64,000 nt of DNA from Antedon mediterranea (Eukaryota > Echinodermata > Crinoidea > Comatulida > Antedonidae). Positions 63,167 to 64,000 of the stretch are shown here, in pieces. The notes beneath the pieces were generated by a model, which saw only the letters and a list, made by a program, of their open reading frames with translations, was not told where the DNA came from and ran no database searches. The position numbers were made by a program, and so were the translations under genes. Numbering within the stretch: position 1 is the stretch's first letter; every line of letters begins with the position of its first letter. The stretch lies in the NCBI RefSeq assembly GCF_964355755.1, contig NC_092673.1, positions 26,229,001-26,293,000 on the forward strand. Reading direction: 5' to 3'.

Positions 63167-63263
63167 TTCACTGATGAGTTTACAGTTCAAACAAGTTCCA
63201 ATGGCACCAAACAGCTGTAGTATAAGATCTTCAGTCACCTCCCTAGCCAAATTGCCGATGTAC
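63167..63263 (-). CDS. TIA1: TIA1/TIAR-type protein, coding exon with start of RRM1 (RNP2)
   Basis: This 97-nt exon is read on the minus strand. It has an acceptor (…attgtaaag) at its upstream side and a GTAAGT donor at 63161-63166. One base completes a codon, then 32 codons read [19 protein letters not shown]…ending CKLISE. This matches the β1-α1-β2 part of the first RRM of TIA1/TIAR (family pattern LYVGNLSRDVTE.LILQLF). YIGNL is the RNP2 core and the preceding Leu would be split across the junction. TIA proteins bind U-rich RNA, promote use of weak 5' splice sites in the nucleus and repress translation and form stress granules in the cytoplasm. The exon ends in phase 0 and joins exactly to the next exon. 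The first coding exon (start codon) is outside the window beyond 64000. Confidence 0.93.
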
Positions 63264-64000
63264 CTTTACAATTAAAGTTACATACAATATTATCATATCT
63301 TTTAGTTTTTACATTAAGTGCACATCATCTCATGACTACCAAATTAACCTTCCTGATTTGTGACAAACAAGATGTAAAACATTTTATGTCTACATGAATG
63401 GAAAAGGTTTGACAAGACAATGAGCATGTGAAAGCTTTGCGATCATGGTATGCGGGACAATGAGCATGTGAAAGCTTTGCAATCATGGTATGCGGGACAA
63501 TGAGCATGTGAAAGCTTTGCGATCATGTTATACAGGAAAATGAGCATGTGGAAGCTTTGCGATCATGGTATGCGAGACAATGAGTGTGTGAAATCTTGCA
63601 ACCAACATCTTAGGATTTCACAGGCCAGTTCCATGAAATTGTACAGAAGCCAACATAAGAATCACAGGTTCCCAAATGAATGAGAACAGTTTAGTAATGA
63701 CTATACTTTAAATGGCATTAAAAGGCTGTTTGGTAGACTCTATAGCCCTGTGGCTAGTATTATACTTCTTTCTCATATAATTGATTGCATGGAATATAAA
63801 ATAAATAAAAGAATACATGCTGATTAATTCAAATGTATGAATACATCACATATTCAGTTATTATTATGCTTCACATTTGCTCTAGAAATTTAGACTAGTA
63901 GTTTACATACTGCAGGATAGGCCTGTAACTTCATACTGGAGATTTCTTAGCTGAAGTCTAGCGTTCAATGCTTACTCCGGCATTGCACATACCACTGTAA
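63264..64000. other. Part of intron 1 of the TIA1-type gene
   Basis: Contains the 40-bp tandem array. The start-codon exon is not in this stretch: no ATG-led reading ending in a donor with the required two-base carry before RNP2 was recognised. Confidence 0.55.
63416..63600 (+). repeat. Tandem repeat, 4.5 copies of 40 bp
   Basis: Units starting GACAATGAGCATGTGAAAGC lie at 63416, 63456, 63496, 63536 and partly 63576, with few differences. The array is in intron 1, about 150 bp upstream of the exon at 63167-63263 on the minus strand. Confidence 0.92.

Larger units (their letters stand above)
4204..63263 (-). other. TIA1: TIA1/TIAR-type gene body (partial at both ends)
   Basis: Four exons in order on the minus strand share compatible phases (1→0, 0→0, 0→1, 1→2-base carry) and give one continuous reading from RNP2 of RRM1 to the start of RRM2. 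Visible introns are 58287-63166 (about 4.9 kb), 13508-58187 (about 44.7 kb) and 4292-13461 (about 9.2 kb). The start codon exon and the exons for the rest of RRM2, RRM3 and the glutamine-rich tail are outside the window. All other elements listed here are therefore intronic to this gene, on either strand. Confidence 0.9.

Noticed and set aside
62863-63174. 103-codon plus-strand ORF
   Set aside because: It is low-complexity K/N/I/F-rich, overlaps the end of the real minus-strand exon at 63167 and has no recognisable domain.
1-64000. CRISPR arrays, operons, ribosome binding sites, integrated viral genes
   Set aside because: The sequence is clearly eukaryotic intronic DNA. The direct repeats lack spacer structure, and no reverse transcriptase, integrase, capsid or other viral domain was recognised.

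Overview
This window looks like one long stretch of an invertebrate animal gene. It is very AT-rich (about 70% by eye), has no long ORFs, and is full of microsatellites, tRNA-derived SINE relics, fold-back MITEs and small tandem arrays. The only securely identified gene runs on the minus strand and is a TIA1/TIAL1 (TIAR)-type RNA-binding protein. Four of its exons are visible, all with GT-AG splice sites and mutually compatible phases. Exons at 63167-63263, 58188-58286 and 13462-13507 together make the first RRM from its RNP2 strand onward. The exon at 4204-4291 starts RRM2. The first coding exon lies beyond position 64000 and the rest of RRM2, RRM3 and the C-terminus lie before position 1, so the gene is larger than 59 kb. 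The intron between the second and third visible exons is about 44.7 kb. Species cannot be fixed from the sequence. TAGGCC/GGCCTA-rich islands, long introns and the SINE/MITE content are compatible with an echinoderm or another marine deuterostome, but this is a weak inference.

Layout from high to low coordinate, following transcription: 63264-64000 is intron 1 with a 40-bp tandem array. After exon 63167-63263 comes a 4.9-kb intron ending at exon 58188-58286. The giant intron then holds a possible small membrane-peptide ORF (57464-57559), a 1.75-kb element with 33-bp inverted ends (53221-54974), a possible plus-strand coding exon (51875-51983) and a 2.3-kb composite element (48266-50573). It also holds two possible alternative N-terminal exons of the host gene (47789-47815 and 38999-39091), a minisatellite grown from a SINE B-box (35134-35373), several SINEs and MITEs, and a CpG-rich island (16180-16540). 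Exon 13462-13507 follows, then a 9.2-kb intron with a 138-bp tandem repeat, and then exon 4204-4291.

The most interesting points are the following. (i) Two short open exons in the giant intron end in phase 0 and are rich in P/Q/Y/M. Spliced to exon 13462-13507, they would give a TIA-type isoform lacking almost all of RRM1. (ii) A 2.03-kb element with 14-bp inverted ends and a 7-bp duplication is inserted inside a copy of a short MITE family, and carries a GC-rich segment next to an ORF with a possible 51-bp intron. (iii) A tRNA-derived SINE has had its B-box segment amplified into a 10-copy 24-bp array. Most other ORFs of 60-130 codons in the window look like chance readings.
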